A stretch of DNA of 64,000 bases from Coriolopsis trogii (GCA_020543525.1 JAHYIO010000006.1:868001-932000); one strand, 5' to 3'. Shown: positions 35,407 to 47,346, counted from the stretch's first letter. Numbers and translations are program-made. The notes: a model not told the origin generated them from the letters alone.

Positions 35407-37042
35407 ATGCCCCTTGACGAAAGCAACAAGCTCAACGCAGCGCCAGAGGAGCAGATGCCGATGCTCGAAGTGCACGACAAAGATCCAGACGAGACTCTGC
35501 CCACCCCCGTATCTGCTGCGACACCCCGCCCGGATGCTTCAAAGCCGACGCTTCCTGCAGCAGCGATCATTCCTATCTGGATTGTCCTCAGCTCTGCGGT
35601 CATCATCTACAACAACACTTGTACAACACTCTTCAGTTTCGTTTCCCTGTCTTCTTAGTCACATGGCACTTAACATTTGCTGTGAGTATTCCTGCTCTCC
35701 TCCCTATACCGCCCCGCGGCGTGCATCCCTTGTGGCCCATTCTTGGTTAATCACTTTCAAGTGCAAATACTCTGTCTGTTTTTCAAGGCGTAGCTGCTCC
35801 TTAGACGAGTAATATTTCTTTACATGCTGCATGACAAACGTCACCGCGCATAGCACGCATTGCACTGTGGCCGCGCTTGGTCTTAGGGCGTACTCGCACA
35901 TATCGAGTAAGGCATGCGCTCCTAGCGTTACGGCGGCTCGACTATGCGAAGGAATCACTTGGCTCGTGCGAGGAAGACAAAATAGGTCATGTATCCTTTA
36001 CTAGTCGGCTTTTCTCATGAGCCTGTTGCGCAGGCGATTGGTACACGAGTCCTACAAGGGACGACGCATCTCGTCGATGGCGTTAAGGATGTAAACATGT
36101 CGAAAGATTTGTTCATCCGTAGCATCCTCCCCATCGGTCTTCTCTTCAGTGCATCGCTTATCCTCAGTAACACCGCGTACTTGTACCTATCGGTCGCGTA
36201 TATCCAAATGCTCAAGGTATGCACCCGCCTTCTCAGCCCTTCACCTGTCGACTCAACCACGCGCACAGGCGTTTGTGCCAGTGGCTATCTTGCTCATCTC
36301 ATGGACGTTCCACATTCATGAACCTAACAAGCGTCTCGCGGTGATTGTGCTCATGATCTCGTCTAGCGTTGCGCTCGCATCCCGTGGCGAGCTCCATTTC
36401 AACCTCATTGGCTTCCTCATCCAGGCTGCTGCCGTGGCTGTAAGTCATTGATACTCCTCCAGTCTGCCTGTCGCAACGTCGCTCACGACTTGTTCAACAC
36501 ATGATAGTTCGAAGCGTCGCGTCTCGTCATGATCGAGATCCTCCTACACGGCCTGAAGATGAACCCGATAGTGTCTCTCCACTACTACGCACCCGTGTGC
36601 GCGTTGATCAACCTCGCCGTTCTGCCCTTCACGGAAAGGCTCGCGCCGTTCTCCGAGCTCGCGCGCGTCGGGTAAGTCTCTTCGACCACCGTTCGCTCGC
36701 TGCCAGCACGGTGTCGTTGATAAGCATGTCCTTTTTTCTAGTCCTCTCATCTTGATCTCGAACGCCATCGTCGCGTTCCTGCTTAACATTGCCGCAGTGT
36801 TCCTCGTCAGCGCGGGAAGCGGGCTTGTGCTCACTCTCGCGGGCGTGTTCAAGGATATACTGCTCATCACGGGCTCGGTCCTCATCTTTGGCGCTCAGAT
36901 AACGCTCATACAGGTCGTCGGTGCGTCTAGCGTTCGTGAACGTCTGCTGTTCTTCTCGAGTTTGCTCACCGTTCGCGATGTGTTAGGGTACTCTGTCGCG
37001 CTTGTTGGCCTTGTTCTGTACAAGACCACAGGCAGCAAGTAA
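35407..37042 (+). pseudogene. TPT-family sugar-phosphate/nucleotide-sugar transporter, copy 1 (one-base deletion)
   Basis: First of two tandem copies of a triose-phosphate-transporter-family (DUF250) protein. The exon order matches copy 2: cytosolic N terminus, then [97 protein letters not shown], ending [18 protein letters not shown]. In exon 1, copy 2 reads [16 protein letters not shown], but here one T is missing near 35614. The frame then gives NNTCTTLFSF and stops at 35658. The lost residues are still encoded in the shifted frame, and every later splice site is intact, so the lesion is young or is an assembly error. The first intron is long (352 nt). Confidence 0.8.
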
Positions 37043-37669
37043 AGTGCTGAAAGTTCCGCCGCGATGCGGCACATGGTAGCCACAGGAGAGTATACAAATC
37101 CGGATGGCTGGAATGGGTACCGCCTGGGACAGGGGCGCACTCATTCACCCCCTGCTATGCATGGCTCGCCGCTCAAGGGCTGGGTGATCTCGAGGCGGCG
37201 GCGGCGGAGCGAGTTCAAATCGTTTGAAAGTGACATGAGAGGTTCTCTGCTTCGACAAGACTCCCGTCGGTGCATCCTGGTTCGGTGACACTCCTGTGGT
37301 ACACACATATGACTAGTTGACTAGGAGCGTACTCGTATGCAGTAAATTGTGCGACTTCTTGTGGTGGGTGGGCAAGCACGAACATGGGGGCAGTAAAGAT
37401 ACTTGTAGAGATGATTGAATGACTGTTCCGGACTAGCAAGGCCGACGGGGGCGTGGGAGAGTGCTGGGGGACAAAGTGGGGGAGACGCCTTGGGTTGCCT
37501 GCTCTCTCCTGTCCGTCGTGTAAAGTCTAGCTCTCCATTCCAGCTTGGTCTCCGACCCTTGTCTCTCTTTACGCCCCCCTCTAATCCCCTTCTCCTCCCT
37601 ACGTCCTCGCAGCGTGCGCAGGACGTTCGTAACACTCAGCACTCTCCGTCTTCATCCACGCACCCCGCC
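37043..37669. other. spacer between tandem TPT copies
   Basis: The last 130 bases are strongly pyrimidine-rich on the plus strand and lead into the ATG at 37670, suggesting a promoter/leader. No gene. Confidence 0.45.
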
Positions 37670-39405
37670 ATGTCCCCCGAAGAGAAGAACAAGCTCAGCG
37701 CGGCTCCAGAAGAGGAGGTCCAGATGCTTGCAGTACACGAAGAAAAGGACGGTGACGAGCTCCTCCCGTCCCCCGTGTCTGCCACCGCACCACGCCCAAG
37801 TGCCCCAAAGTCGAAGATCTCTGCGACAGCAATCATCCCTATCTGGATAGCCCTCAGCTCTGCGGTCATCATCTACAACAACTACCTGTACAACACCCTT
37901 CAATTCCGTTTCCCTGTCTTCCTCGTCACCTGGCATCTAACCTTTGCTGTGAGTGTCCCTTGTGCTTTCTCTTTTTACCTCTACTTCCCCAATGTTATCC
38001 TCTGCCCTTCATCCGGTGCCGTGATTCGGCTTGATTTACCGCCTGTACGCGAGTCGGCGCAGCTGCTCGCGATAAGCGGCTTGGCTTCCGCCCGATCTGT
38101 CTCCTTCGCCGCGGCGGTCATTGGCCATAGATAATACATGTCCGGTCTATGTTCGCCTGCATGCGCCCTGGCGAACATGCACCCTCCGATGCACGTCGCA
38201 TGACCGGTCTATGACGCACTGTGGCGGGCGCGTGGGTCGAGTGCGAACTCGAATCCGTTCAGCACCCGCAGGCGAACGTTGTGCGGCGTATTTTCTTCGG
38301 CAGTGCAAGCATGATAGTAACAGGCGCAGACCAGCATCCACCATGTCTGATTTGGGAAGCAACATCGCTCACGAAGTAACTTCCTGCACAGGCTATTGGC
38401 ACCCGCGTCCTGCAACGGACAACGCATCTCGTCGATGGCGCCAAGGATGTCAACATGTCGAAAGACATGTTCCTCCGGAGTATCCTACCCATCGGTCTCC
38501 TCTTCAGCGCATCTCTTATTCTCAGCAATACCGCGTACCTGTACCTCTCGGTAGCGTACATCCAGATGCTGAAGGTATTCTGTTCTCGTTGTCTGCAACC
38601 GCGCATCGAACTCACCCGACGCGCAGGCGTTCACCCCTGTAGCCATTCTGCTCATCTCTTGGACGTTCCGCCTCCAAGACCCGAACAAGCGTCTCGCCAT
38701 GATCGTGTTCATGATCTCGTCCGGTGTCGCGCTCGCGTCCCGCGGCGAGCTCCGCTTCAACCTCATCGGGTTCCTCACTCAGGCTGCGGCCGTAGCTGTA
38801 AGTGGCAGGTGACATCACGTTCCTGTGCACCATCCCCCGTCGCGCCTCGCAACGTTACTCACGATTTGCGCGTCGCCAATCTGACAGTTCGAAGCCTCGC
38901 GTCTCGTCATGATCGAGATCCTCCTCCACGGCCTCAAGATGAACCCGCTCGTCTCGCTGCACTACTACGCGCCCGTGTGCGCCCTCATCAACCTCGCGGT
39001 GTTGCCCTTCACCGAGGGTCTCGCGCCGTTCTATGAGCTCGCGCGCATCGGGTATGTCCTCTTGCAGGCCGTTGATGTCACGCAGTGTCGCTGACAGGTC
39101 GTACAGTCCCCTCATCCTGATCTCGAACGCGGTCGTTGCGTTCTTGCTAAACATCGCTGCGGTGTTCCTAGTCAGCGCGGGCAGCGGCCTCGTCCTCACC
39201 CTCGCGGGTGTCTTCAAGGACATCCTGCTCATCACGGGCTCGGTCCTCATCTTTGGAGCGCAGATCACGCCCATACAGGTGGTCGGTGCGTATTTGATTT
39301 GCTCTGTCAATGCGCGTTGTATATTCGTGTGCGCTTACCCGGTTTTCAGGCTACTCGGTCGCGCTTGTCGGTCTTATCCTGTACAAGACTGCGGGCAGCA
39401 AGTAA
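37670..39405 (+). CDS. TPT-family sugar-phosphate/nucleotide-sugar transporter, copy 2, 343 aa
   Basis: Six exons (37670-37948, 38392-38574, 38627-38797, 38888-39051, 39107-39285, 39350-39405) sum to 344 codons. After a hydrophilic 60-residue N terminus come about ten membrane segments: [146 protein letters not shown] and others. The [17 protein letters not shown] motif is that of the plant At3g17430-like/Sly41-like branch. The protein probably works as an antiporter in the Golgi or ER; the substrate is unknown. The first intron is 443 nt, unlike the other introns of 50-90 nt. Confidence 0.9.
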
Positions 39406-39706
39406 GCGTCTGTATATGTTTTCGCAGTTGCAATGCGATCGCGATCGCCGACTACGGTAGACGTCTGCCACCTGGGTATGTTGTCGTTTCCCTTATCCAG
39501 GGAGAGAGAGAAGGGATGGAGAAGAGCCGCGCTTGTCGGTCAACCCGAAACGACTTCGAAGTCTTTTTCATGTTGGTTTATGCGTTCGTTGTACATCCGG
39601 ACTTTCTCACTATTAGATGCACATATATATATCCACAGCCTAGTTTTAGATTCGAGGGGTGGGAGAGGTTCGTCCGCCCCTGATTCACTTTTCGGCTGAT
39701 GCGTCA

Positions 39707-40190
39707 TTATCTGCGTGACGATGTCAGTCGATGCACGGGCACTCTCCCAGCCCGCACTGTGCACTTCTCTGAAGATCGCTTTGTTAAATGACCGAAGTAA
39801 GTAGGTGTCGGGTGGAGATGTTTCTCGCGCCCGGCTCCTAACCACTCGTTCACGTCCACAGTGCGAAGTTCTGTCTCTTGGTTTGCGGTCACGGCACGTA
39901 TGGACTCTCCTGGGTGTGGTGCGGTCGGTAAACGTACTGACACGCACCGTCCGTGATGACGAGGTGGGCTGCGCCTCTCCACAGTCTGCCTTTGTCTGTC
40001 CGAAAAGAGAAGAAGGAGGGGGGGTTGCGTCAGATGAACGGGTGCTCACACACCACTCAAATATGTAAATCATCTGGCACTCACCCGGTTTCGCTGTGGC
40101 CGCGGCCACGCGCGTAGGTATACTGATGCAGAGCAGTGCGACGGCCAGCAGGGCGAGGATGCGTTTCCGGGGTTGATGGTGGAGCAACAT
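39707..40190 (-). CDS. small secreted protein, 118 aa
   Basis: Three exons (40190-40085, 39995-39948, 39909-39707) sum to 119 codons. The N terminus is a strong signal peptide (KRILALLAVALLCISIPTRVAAA). The mature part is basic and hydrophilic with a single cysteine and no known domain. It contains dibasic TKRSS and a terminal SRR, possible Kex2 sites. A TATA-like element lies about 150 nt upstream. The exon model follows good GTGAGT/GTGCGT donors, but the second exon is only 48 nt, so confirmation by transcript is needed. Candidate secreted effector or wall protein. Confidence 0.5.
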
Positions 40191-40338
40191 GGCTACAGGC
40201 CTAGGATGGCGTGTGATCAGAGCTGGATGGGCGGGAAGCGAGAGTATGTGTCTGAGAGGGGGGTAACGCTTCAAGTGTTGCGGGGAGGAACGAGCTTTGG
40301 CCTTCACCGTTCTTGTGAATGCGCTTTCTGCGATCCGG

Positions 40339-40346
40339 TATTTATG
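40339..40346 (-). promoter_or_regulatory. TATA-like box of the 40190 gene
   Basis: On the minus strand this is CATAAATA, about 150 nt upstream of the ATG. Confidence 0.35.
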
Positions 40347-40558
40347 GGGTCGTGGCATGTCAAGTGGCGGGTGGCTTGTTGGGTACGTACGGCGGAGTCG
40401 GGGAGTTATGCATGCCAAATTGCGCTGTCCGGTGTAGGAGACGTTGACGGGTCATGGTGGACGTTCATGGTCTCATGGTATGCATTCGGAGTGTCCTCGG
40501 GTGTGCAAGGTCGTATGATCCAAGCGGCATCCTTGTCATTCGTTCGTACAGCGACGCA

Positions 40559-40611
40559 CATCAGGGAAACTCCCCCCAGCGAATTTTCGAAAATGAGCGC
40601 TAAATTGCGCT
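40559..40611 (+). repeat. left terminal inverted repeat
   Basis: Left arm of the element at 40559-42170; it carries about 10 extra bases (TTTTCGAAAA) relative to the right arm. Confidence 0.65.
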
Positions 40612-42124
40612 AATAATCCAATTTACTGGGTTAGTGCTAATTAGATACGTCCCTAGCTAATTCGCAAGATTAGCTGGGATTAGAACCAATAGTAGCTGGG
40701 TTTTACATATGATTAACAGCCTATACAATGATAAAGTTCATCACACCAGACAAAATGAGGATACAAAATATATTCACAACTGGTACAGTACAGACTACAG
40801 TGCATATAGACTAACTAGCAGAGCAGCTGGACAAGGGCAGCATAGGATGGTAGTGAGAAGGTGATCAGATGGCGCAAAACACACATCGAACACGACCAAA
40901 TAGACATACCTAATACTCATAGCGGCCTCTGAAGACCACAGCTACGGCCATGGCGGCGACTGTTGTGCAACTGCGACTGTTTCCATAGTCGCGTCAGCTA
41001 CAGTCGTGGCATCGGCAGCAGCAGTCTTGGTATCAGTGATAGAATTGGGGGCAGGGGAGCGTGGGTCGTAGCCGTTGCGTCAACAGTTGCGGTCATCTCA
41101 CTCGTAGCCGCACCATTGGCAGCGGTCGTCGTCACCTTAGCGGCCGATGAAGTGGTATAGTTGGTCGTTGTAGCTGAGACAATCTCCATATGAGTCGCAT
41201 ACAAGCGGGCTAAAGAGTGAGAGCATACTATGCGAGTACTCACCTGACTTGTTGCTGTGGGTGTTAATAGAGATTGGCGGTGTTAAGGAGCTGCCAGCCC
41301 ATCCGCGTATACAGGTGAAAGTATCGTGAGTGTATGACGTCGGGCATATAGATGGGGACAGACTTACCTCTGACAGGCTAGACTGTTGACAGTGATGTCA
41401 CGGCGGCTGGGCGGGGCGCACGAGTCAGAAGGCTGAGACTTGAAACATGCAGATACGATAGCAGAGCGATAGCAGATACCTAGGGTCTGAGCTATCCTTC
41501 GAACGGGGGAGACGAAGTTCAAGAATCAAGAGGAACAAGGAGAGGGTTGGGGCGAGGACGCGTCATCACCTGTACGGAGTTTGAATGCTCCGGGTGTTGC
41601 CGGTCGGAGCAGCGCCCATGTGTTCACTGACGTCGACACTACTCGCTCTCTCACTCGCAGTACCTAGCCTGCCTTAACTTCCTCTCTGTTAGGTCACAAA
41701 ACTCCAGTTTTTGGCTCATTTCATCTCTCGTCTTGTTTGAAACTCGTCAAAGGCTTCCCCAATGTCTGCTTCTCTATGGCTCCTACTCCCAACGGCGTAC
41801 ACATCTTCAAGTTGGTGGCCAGGATGTGGATCGCATCTTTAAGGAGTGGAACATGCTGGAAGGAGAGCACCGGTATGCACCATTGAGCAATGAGCGTAGT
41901 TATAGAGTGGTATCAGCCAAATGGGCACATGTGACCTGTTCTGTAGATGCATACACATGAAAGTGTGTTCAAATACTACTGTGATATGCCTGTACCGACC
42001 GACTTAACCTGGAAAAGCAACAGACCATTGGTTGATTATACCTCATTTACTCTGTTTCAGAAATGAGCAGGCACAAGCCGCAAAATAGCAGGCTGCGAGC
42101 GGATATTTCACGAATATTCCCCGA

Positions 42125-42170
42125 GTAGCGCTAATTTGGCGCTCATTCGCACGGGGGAGTTTTCCTGATG
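42125..42170 (-). repeat. right terminal inverted repeat
   Basis: Right arm of the same element, matching the left arm in reverse complement from its outer CATCAGG end inwards. Confidence 0.65.
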
Positions 42171-42430
42171 CAGGACTTCACCCGCCACTGTCAGCTTCAA
42201 CTCCAGCTTCAACTCCACTGACATGGGGGTGCGCTGCTCTCTGTTGCTATACATGTGAGAAACAGACGTACATATGATCGTGGCGGCCAACTGATGCTCA
42301 GGAAGTTTGAGTTTCAACCCGGGAGTGACAGCTCCAGGCTATTCATGTCATACGCGGGAAGACATAGACATACCGTACAATCACAACGTGGAACCGCATG
42401 AGTCAGCCAGGCAGACGAGGACTCAGCACA

Positions 42431-43660
42431 CTAGTAGATCTTTCCTTGACGCTCTATGTCGCCTTGAGCGCTTTCGAAAGACTTCATCTCGACCACGTCC
42501 TCGTCGGTGTGAACACTGGTCATTTCCATCCTGAAGATGCGTATGCTGCAAGCGGCGCTCATCGCTGATTGTTGCGCGTGCCCTGACAATGGAGCGTTGG
42601 CGGTGGGGATCCTATAGACGGCCATCTCGCTGGAGATACCGAGAGCGACACGTATGATGATAAGCGTGGGTGCAATACCCTGCAAAACCCACAATCCAGC
42701 GCTCAGAGTCCATCAAACTCTATAGCGAGGTGAGCCAACAAACGCGTTGCTCACGTAGATCTGAACAGCGACTATGGCCAATATTGCCTGGGCGGGATGC
42801 CCGATGGAGAAGAGGACAACGAAGACCAGTTGCGTGACCAAGTAGAGCAGGCCGCTCTCGATGATGATGGCCACCGCGTTCCGTGCTGCCCATGTGGCGC
42901 CGTAGAATCCGTGGTTAGGCTTTGCGCCCGCGCCGTGCAGCATTCCAAATACTTTGGTGACGATGAGCATGGTAGCAATAACGTTGGTGGCGAGCGGGAG
43001 GGTGTAGCCGGCGATACCGAGGGGCACCACCGCGGCAGGCGGGGCGGGAGCGGTCGGGTCCAATGTGATGGTGAGGTGTGCGACTTCCATAATGCACGCT
43101 GCCGATAGTGCGAAGTTAGTGCTGCAGCGTTTCTTTCATAATTTGAAGGACTCACAGAAGCTGGCGATGGCTGTTGCTGCAGGTAGAATAATGACCCAAT
43201 AGTTTCGTTCCCATACTATTCAACAGCGGTACAGGAGGATGAAGTCGCCGATCAGATCGCAAACGGAAATGAGGATATCGGCCCCAATGAGGGGCTTTGT
43301 TTCATTTGCAAAACCCACAGATCCTGAGATGGCCTTACACACGCCATATCAGTGATAGATGTGCGCGAGACAGGGAACAGAACCAACCAATGTGATGTAG
43401 TAATGATTGAACTCCAGCGCAAAATGCGCTGTGCAGAGAAGAAAAAGGACGGTCATAGAAGAGAGCACAAGAATGTTGGATTCTTTGGTCCAATATTGGG
43501 GCAATAGCAAGGTAAATGCGGTAGAGAAGAGAACAACATATGCACCTATAAGAGATTGTTAGTCACGTCAACTCAAGAGCAAATCATATAGAGACAAACC
43601 TCAACACACGGCTTCACAGGCAAACCCTAGGAGGGCCAAAATGTCATGTGTGAGATCCAT
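42431..43660 (-). pseudogene. seven-transmembrane protein, second copy with two TGA stops
   Basis: Paralogue of the intact gene at 11.1-12.3 kb, with introns at the same positions and parallel sequence: MDLTHDILALLGFACEA, YVVLFSTAFTLLL, TAHFALEFNHYYITL, GFANETKPLIGADILIS, TLDPTAPAPPAAVVPLGIAGYTLPLATN, HPAQAILAIVAVQIY and GIAPTLIIIRVALGISS. Two tryptophan codons of the intact copy are TGA here. One is at the end of exon 1 (CEAVC-stop, about 43603-43601). The other is in exon 3 (LLYRC-stop-IVW, about 43222-43220). Neither can be removed by a frame-preserving splice that I can find. Otherwise the frame is open throughout and no indels are needed. The ATG is 52 nt from a TATA-like box. Confidence 0.8.
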
Positions 43661-43711
43661 CACTCGAGGTACGAGAGGAAGGGTACCAGACGACTCGGAG
43701 TAGAAGTGTAC

Positions 43712-43719
43712 TATTTATC
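43712..43719 (-). promoter_or_regulatory. TATA-like box of the 43660 pseudogene
   Basis: On the minus strand this is GATAAATA, about 52 nt upstream of the ATG, suggesting the locus may still be transcribed. Confidence 0.4.
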
Positions 43720-44768
43720 CCGCTGGCTGGGAAGGGTGCTTGTAATCGGTCGTACTTGCAATTCCAAGCAAGGGTGTACTTGAGCAGTAGATAGCGGTCA
43801 TATGCCTGCCTGCACAGTATCAGAGTTTCCGACTCGGAGATAACAGCAAGAACTTAGCGTAAAGATATCGACATGATTGTGCCATGCTTGGGACTACTAG
43901 TAGTAGTACTGCCAGACGCATCATGGGTAGGATGGAAAATGGTTGCAACCCAGACCTTCGATTTGCTAGAGTCTCCCAGGAAAACCGAGGAGTTCAACGA
44001 AGCATACTAGTAGTGATGGGGATGGAGGCACAAGGTTGCAAGCGTTTGCAGCACCTGCCTCTTCGAGTTGTTGGTGGGGTCCGGAGTCGCTTGGAAGGGG
44101 GTTTACCCGATGGGGTAGTCAATACTGGTTTTAGCTGCTGTGCAAAGTTTAGTGCAAGCAGAGTGTACCCGCGTTTGCAACCACCATCTGCTGCCCTGTC
44201 TTGTGGCAAAGAATACTCTGACACTACTACAACGCAACGACTGGACCTGTCGTGACCCTCTCGGACATGTGTGCAGCTATCAGCCAACGCTGCCAGAGAG
44301 TATGCACAAGACATTCATATGCTTCGAGACGCTGTAGATGGAGAGGATACTCGCTCGTTATTCCGACCTATCCTACACATGGTCTCACTTATGACGGATG
44401 AAGGCTGGTATAACCATGCTCCTCGAACATCTCGCTCCTATCAAGCAGATTCATAGGATGACTGCCTGGACTCCCAGTGGGTATGCAACAACAACTGCTC
44501 AGATTAATAGTGCAGACTCGGGCTATAGAGGTTATCCTCTAGATCTTTGGTAGCTTACTGGTAGTTGCAATCCCTAAACCAGAAAGATGAGGTATGTGAC
44601 AATACATCCTCGTTCACAGCTGAGCGCTGCACCAGTGTGGGTGGTCGGCATTTGGCGGGTTTAGTGACAGAACTTCTGAAGTGGTATTAATACGTGTTCC
44701 TCCTTCTATCAGCCACGCGTCTTCCAGTCCTCATACTGTAGCTAGCTGCGCACCGGAAGCTTGCAGAG
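43720..44768. other. intergenic upstream of the P450 gene
   Basis: No supported exon. It contains scattered ACTAGTAGT-like words (about 43898 and 44007) and no recognisable element. Confidence 0.4.
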
Positions 44769-47201
44769 ATGTCCGTTCTACAGTATATTGGCTTACTTCT
44801 CGCCTCGTTTGTGCTCTGGAAGATGATCTTGAGAGCTCCCCGGGCATCTTTGACAACTGTTGCAGGTCCCCCGAAGGAACATTGGTGGACAGGTCGCGTC
44901 TTCTTCCCTTGTTGTTAGAGAGTAGATCATTCTGACTTGTTATACGTCTAGGAAACTTTTACAGGCTCTTCCGAGATGGTTTGGAGTACAACTTTGAGCT
45001 CTTTCGCAAGTACGGCACTGTTGTCAAAGTACATGGCATGCTCGGGGTATGTAGTGCTGTTTATTCAGCCCTTCACCTACAGCGTACTCAGTCGAGCTTC
45101 TGCTCGCAGACTCAGCAGTTACTCGTGTCTGACCCTCGCGCCTTACACCACATTGTTGTGAAGGAACAAGACGTCTACCATGAGACTGATATGTTTGTCA
45201 TGTACGGGATGCTCTTTGCAGACCGGGAACATACTAATTGAGGAGACGTATACAGGTCTAACAAGCTGATGTTTGGGGAAGGTCTTATCTCAACACTAGG
45301 TGGGGTACTCAGCTTGGACTGATCTCATGGTACGCTAACGCAACCATCTCGACAGGGGAGCAACATTGCAAGCAGCGCAAAATGTTGAACCCGATTTTCT
45401 CCCTTGCGAACATGAGGTCTTTGTTGCCAACCATCCAACCCATCGCGGACACACTCTTTGAATGGCTGCGTGCGGAGCTACCACTAGATGGAGGTCTGTT
45501 CATCCGGCTTATGCCACGGTCCGAACACAGCGCAACCTGCTAATTCCGAGATTAGGTACCAAAGAAGTAGATGTACTGCCCTGGATGGCGCGTGGGACAC
45601 TCGAATACGTGGGCCACGCGGTCCTCAGCATTTCTCTCGATACTCTGGACCCTGCAAAAGAGAACAAGTATGCGGATGCTATCTGCGCGATTAGGTATGG
45701 ATATGCGTTTGGCATATCGCCCTCTCTGAATGATGCCGATATAACGAATCTGGACCTCGCAGCCATACTGGAATGAAGGTGATCTTCCTTCGACCATTCG
45801 TGCCTCCAATTGTGCGCCACTTCTCGCAATACTGGAGGAACAAGTTGGTCGATTGGCTGCCTGTAGACGGACTGCGAGAAGTTCGCGAAATCTCCTACGT
45901 GCTGGATGATTCTGCCAGAAATATATTCTTGGAGAAGAAGACAGAGATGGAACGTGGCATTGACAACTCTGCCGGTGGGCAACGGCGAGACTTGATGACG
46001 ATTATGTGTAAGCCGTTGACTATGCATTATATGGGTTGGGGGCTAAAATTGCTCCCTACGTAGTGAAAGCGAACATGTTGATGTCAGAGAAAGAACGTCT
46101 CACTGACGACGAGATCGTTGGACAGATCAAGTACGCGCATGCGGCTCAGTCCCCTCCGAAACACAGCTGACTCAGAGCCCCTCAGCACCCTCTTGCTTGG
46201 TGGCCAAGAGACGACCACATCTGCACTCGCGTGCATCCTATATGTCCTCGCGCGTTATCCGGAGGCCCAGGCGCAACTCCGCGCCGAAGTCCGCAAAGCG
46301 AAGCTTGAGTTTGCGTCCACCGAGGGCGACGGCGCAGATGACGACTGGCAGCGGGTCAGTCTCCCATACGACACTCTCGTCAACTTGCCGTACCTTGATG
46401 CCATCGTGTGCGAGACGCTCCGCGTGTACCCCCAGACAAACATGTTGAACCGGACGTGCACGAAGGATGCCGTGCTGCCGCTTCAGTTCCCGGTACGCGC
46501 GACAAACGGCGAGGAGCGGTATGCGATACACGTTCCAGCTGGGACGAACATCATTATGTCTATCCTTGGCTCCAATCATAACAAGGAGGTGTGGGGAGTG
46601 GACGCATCAGAGTGGCAGCCGGAACGATGGCTCACGGCTGGGGGCCAGCGGATTGGGTTTGGGAAGAACATTGACTTTGCGTTTGGAGATGAGGATATTA
46701 CGCAGGAGGTTGAGGGTACACCAGGTTGGAGGAACGGGATCAGATACCCGGGGGTGTACGCGACAATGTGAGTGGCAAAGCTTGTTGTCGGTCGCAGTGT
46801 GATGCAAATCTGGCATGTTCATAGGATGACCTTCCTTGGTGGCGGACGTGCATGCATGTAGGTCTCCCTTGCGACAAGTTGCTTGTCTCATTACTGACTA
46901 TTCCCCTTAGTGGCTTCAAGTTTGCAGAGATGGAGATCAGTGAGTATCTCGGGGAGCTCGTTGGCGAGACAAACCATGGTCAGGTGCTGACCACATTCAT
47001 GCAGAACAAGTGATATCAACGCTCGTCTCATTTATGCACTTTGACTTACCGTCTGCTACCAACGAAGACGGCATTAGGAAGGAGATATACTGGAGGATGG
47101 ACGGTCTGCAAGTCCCCGTCGTCCGCCTGCCGCATGGCGATCTCAGGACCATGCAGTGCCCTCTCGATATCAGGCTCGTCAAGGACAGTGACTTTGTATA
47201 G
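44769..47201 (+). CDS. cytochrome P450 monooxygenase, 594 aa
   Basis: Twelve exons (44769-44892, 44952-45046, 45110-45201, 45256-45299, 45356-45493, 45556-45694, 45763-46007, 46064-46130, 46186-46767, 46825-46857, 46911-46939, 47005-47201) sum to 595 codons. An N-terminal anchor (SVLQYIGLLLASFVLW) precedes the proline-containing AGPPKEHW hinge. P450 landmarks: I-helix GGQETTT at residues 320-326, ExxR as ETLR at 391-394, PERW, and the heme-binding FLGGGRACIG with the cysteine ligand at residue 519. It is somewhat longer than usual because of acidic and glycine-rich inserts before the heme loop. The substrate is unknown; basidiomycete P450s of this type act on xenobiotics or secondary metabolites. 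No biosynthetic cluster is visible beside it. Confidence 0.92.
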
Positions 47202-47346
47202 TATATGGGGTAGTCTCGGGTGTCTGTCAACGAACAGCATCCTCTGTGTCACCACCGCATTCCAGGGAGTCGTGAGTGGATTGGGCCGACTTGGTTGCTG
47301 GAATCCGAGGCGTTCATTTGCACAACATTCTACGCTCGGGCACGCC

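Larger units (their letters stand above)
40559..42170. mobile_element. non-autonomous TIR DNA element, about 1.6 kb
   Basis: The two ends are imperfect inverted repeats. The left end starts CATCAGGGAAACTCCCCCC and continues to TGAGCGCTAAATTGCGCTAA. The reverse complement of the right end starts CATCAGGAAAACTCCCCC and continues to TGAGCGCCAAATTAGCGCTA. About 36 of roughly 42 aligned positions agree, with one 9-10 nt gap. The interior has no transposase-like frame (longest frames 65-81 codons) and is locally AT-rich near the left end, with repeated GCTAATT-like words. No clear target-site duplication is visible at the borders I chose. The superfamily cannot be assigned; the C/G-rich TIR is not diagnostic. 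Confidence 0.65.
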
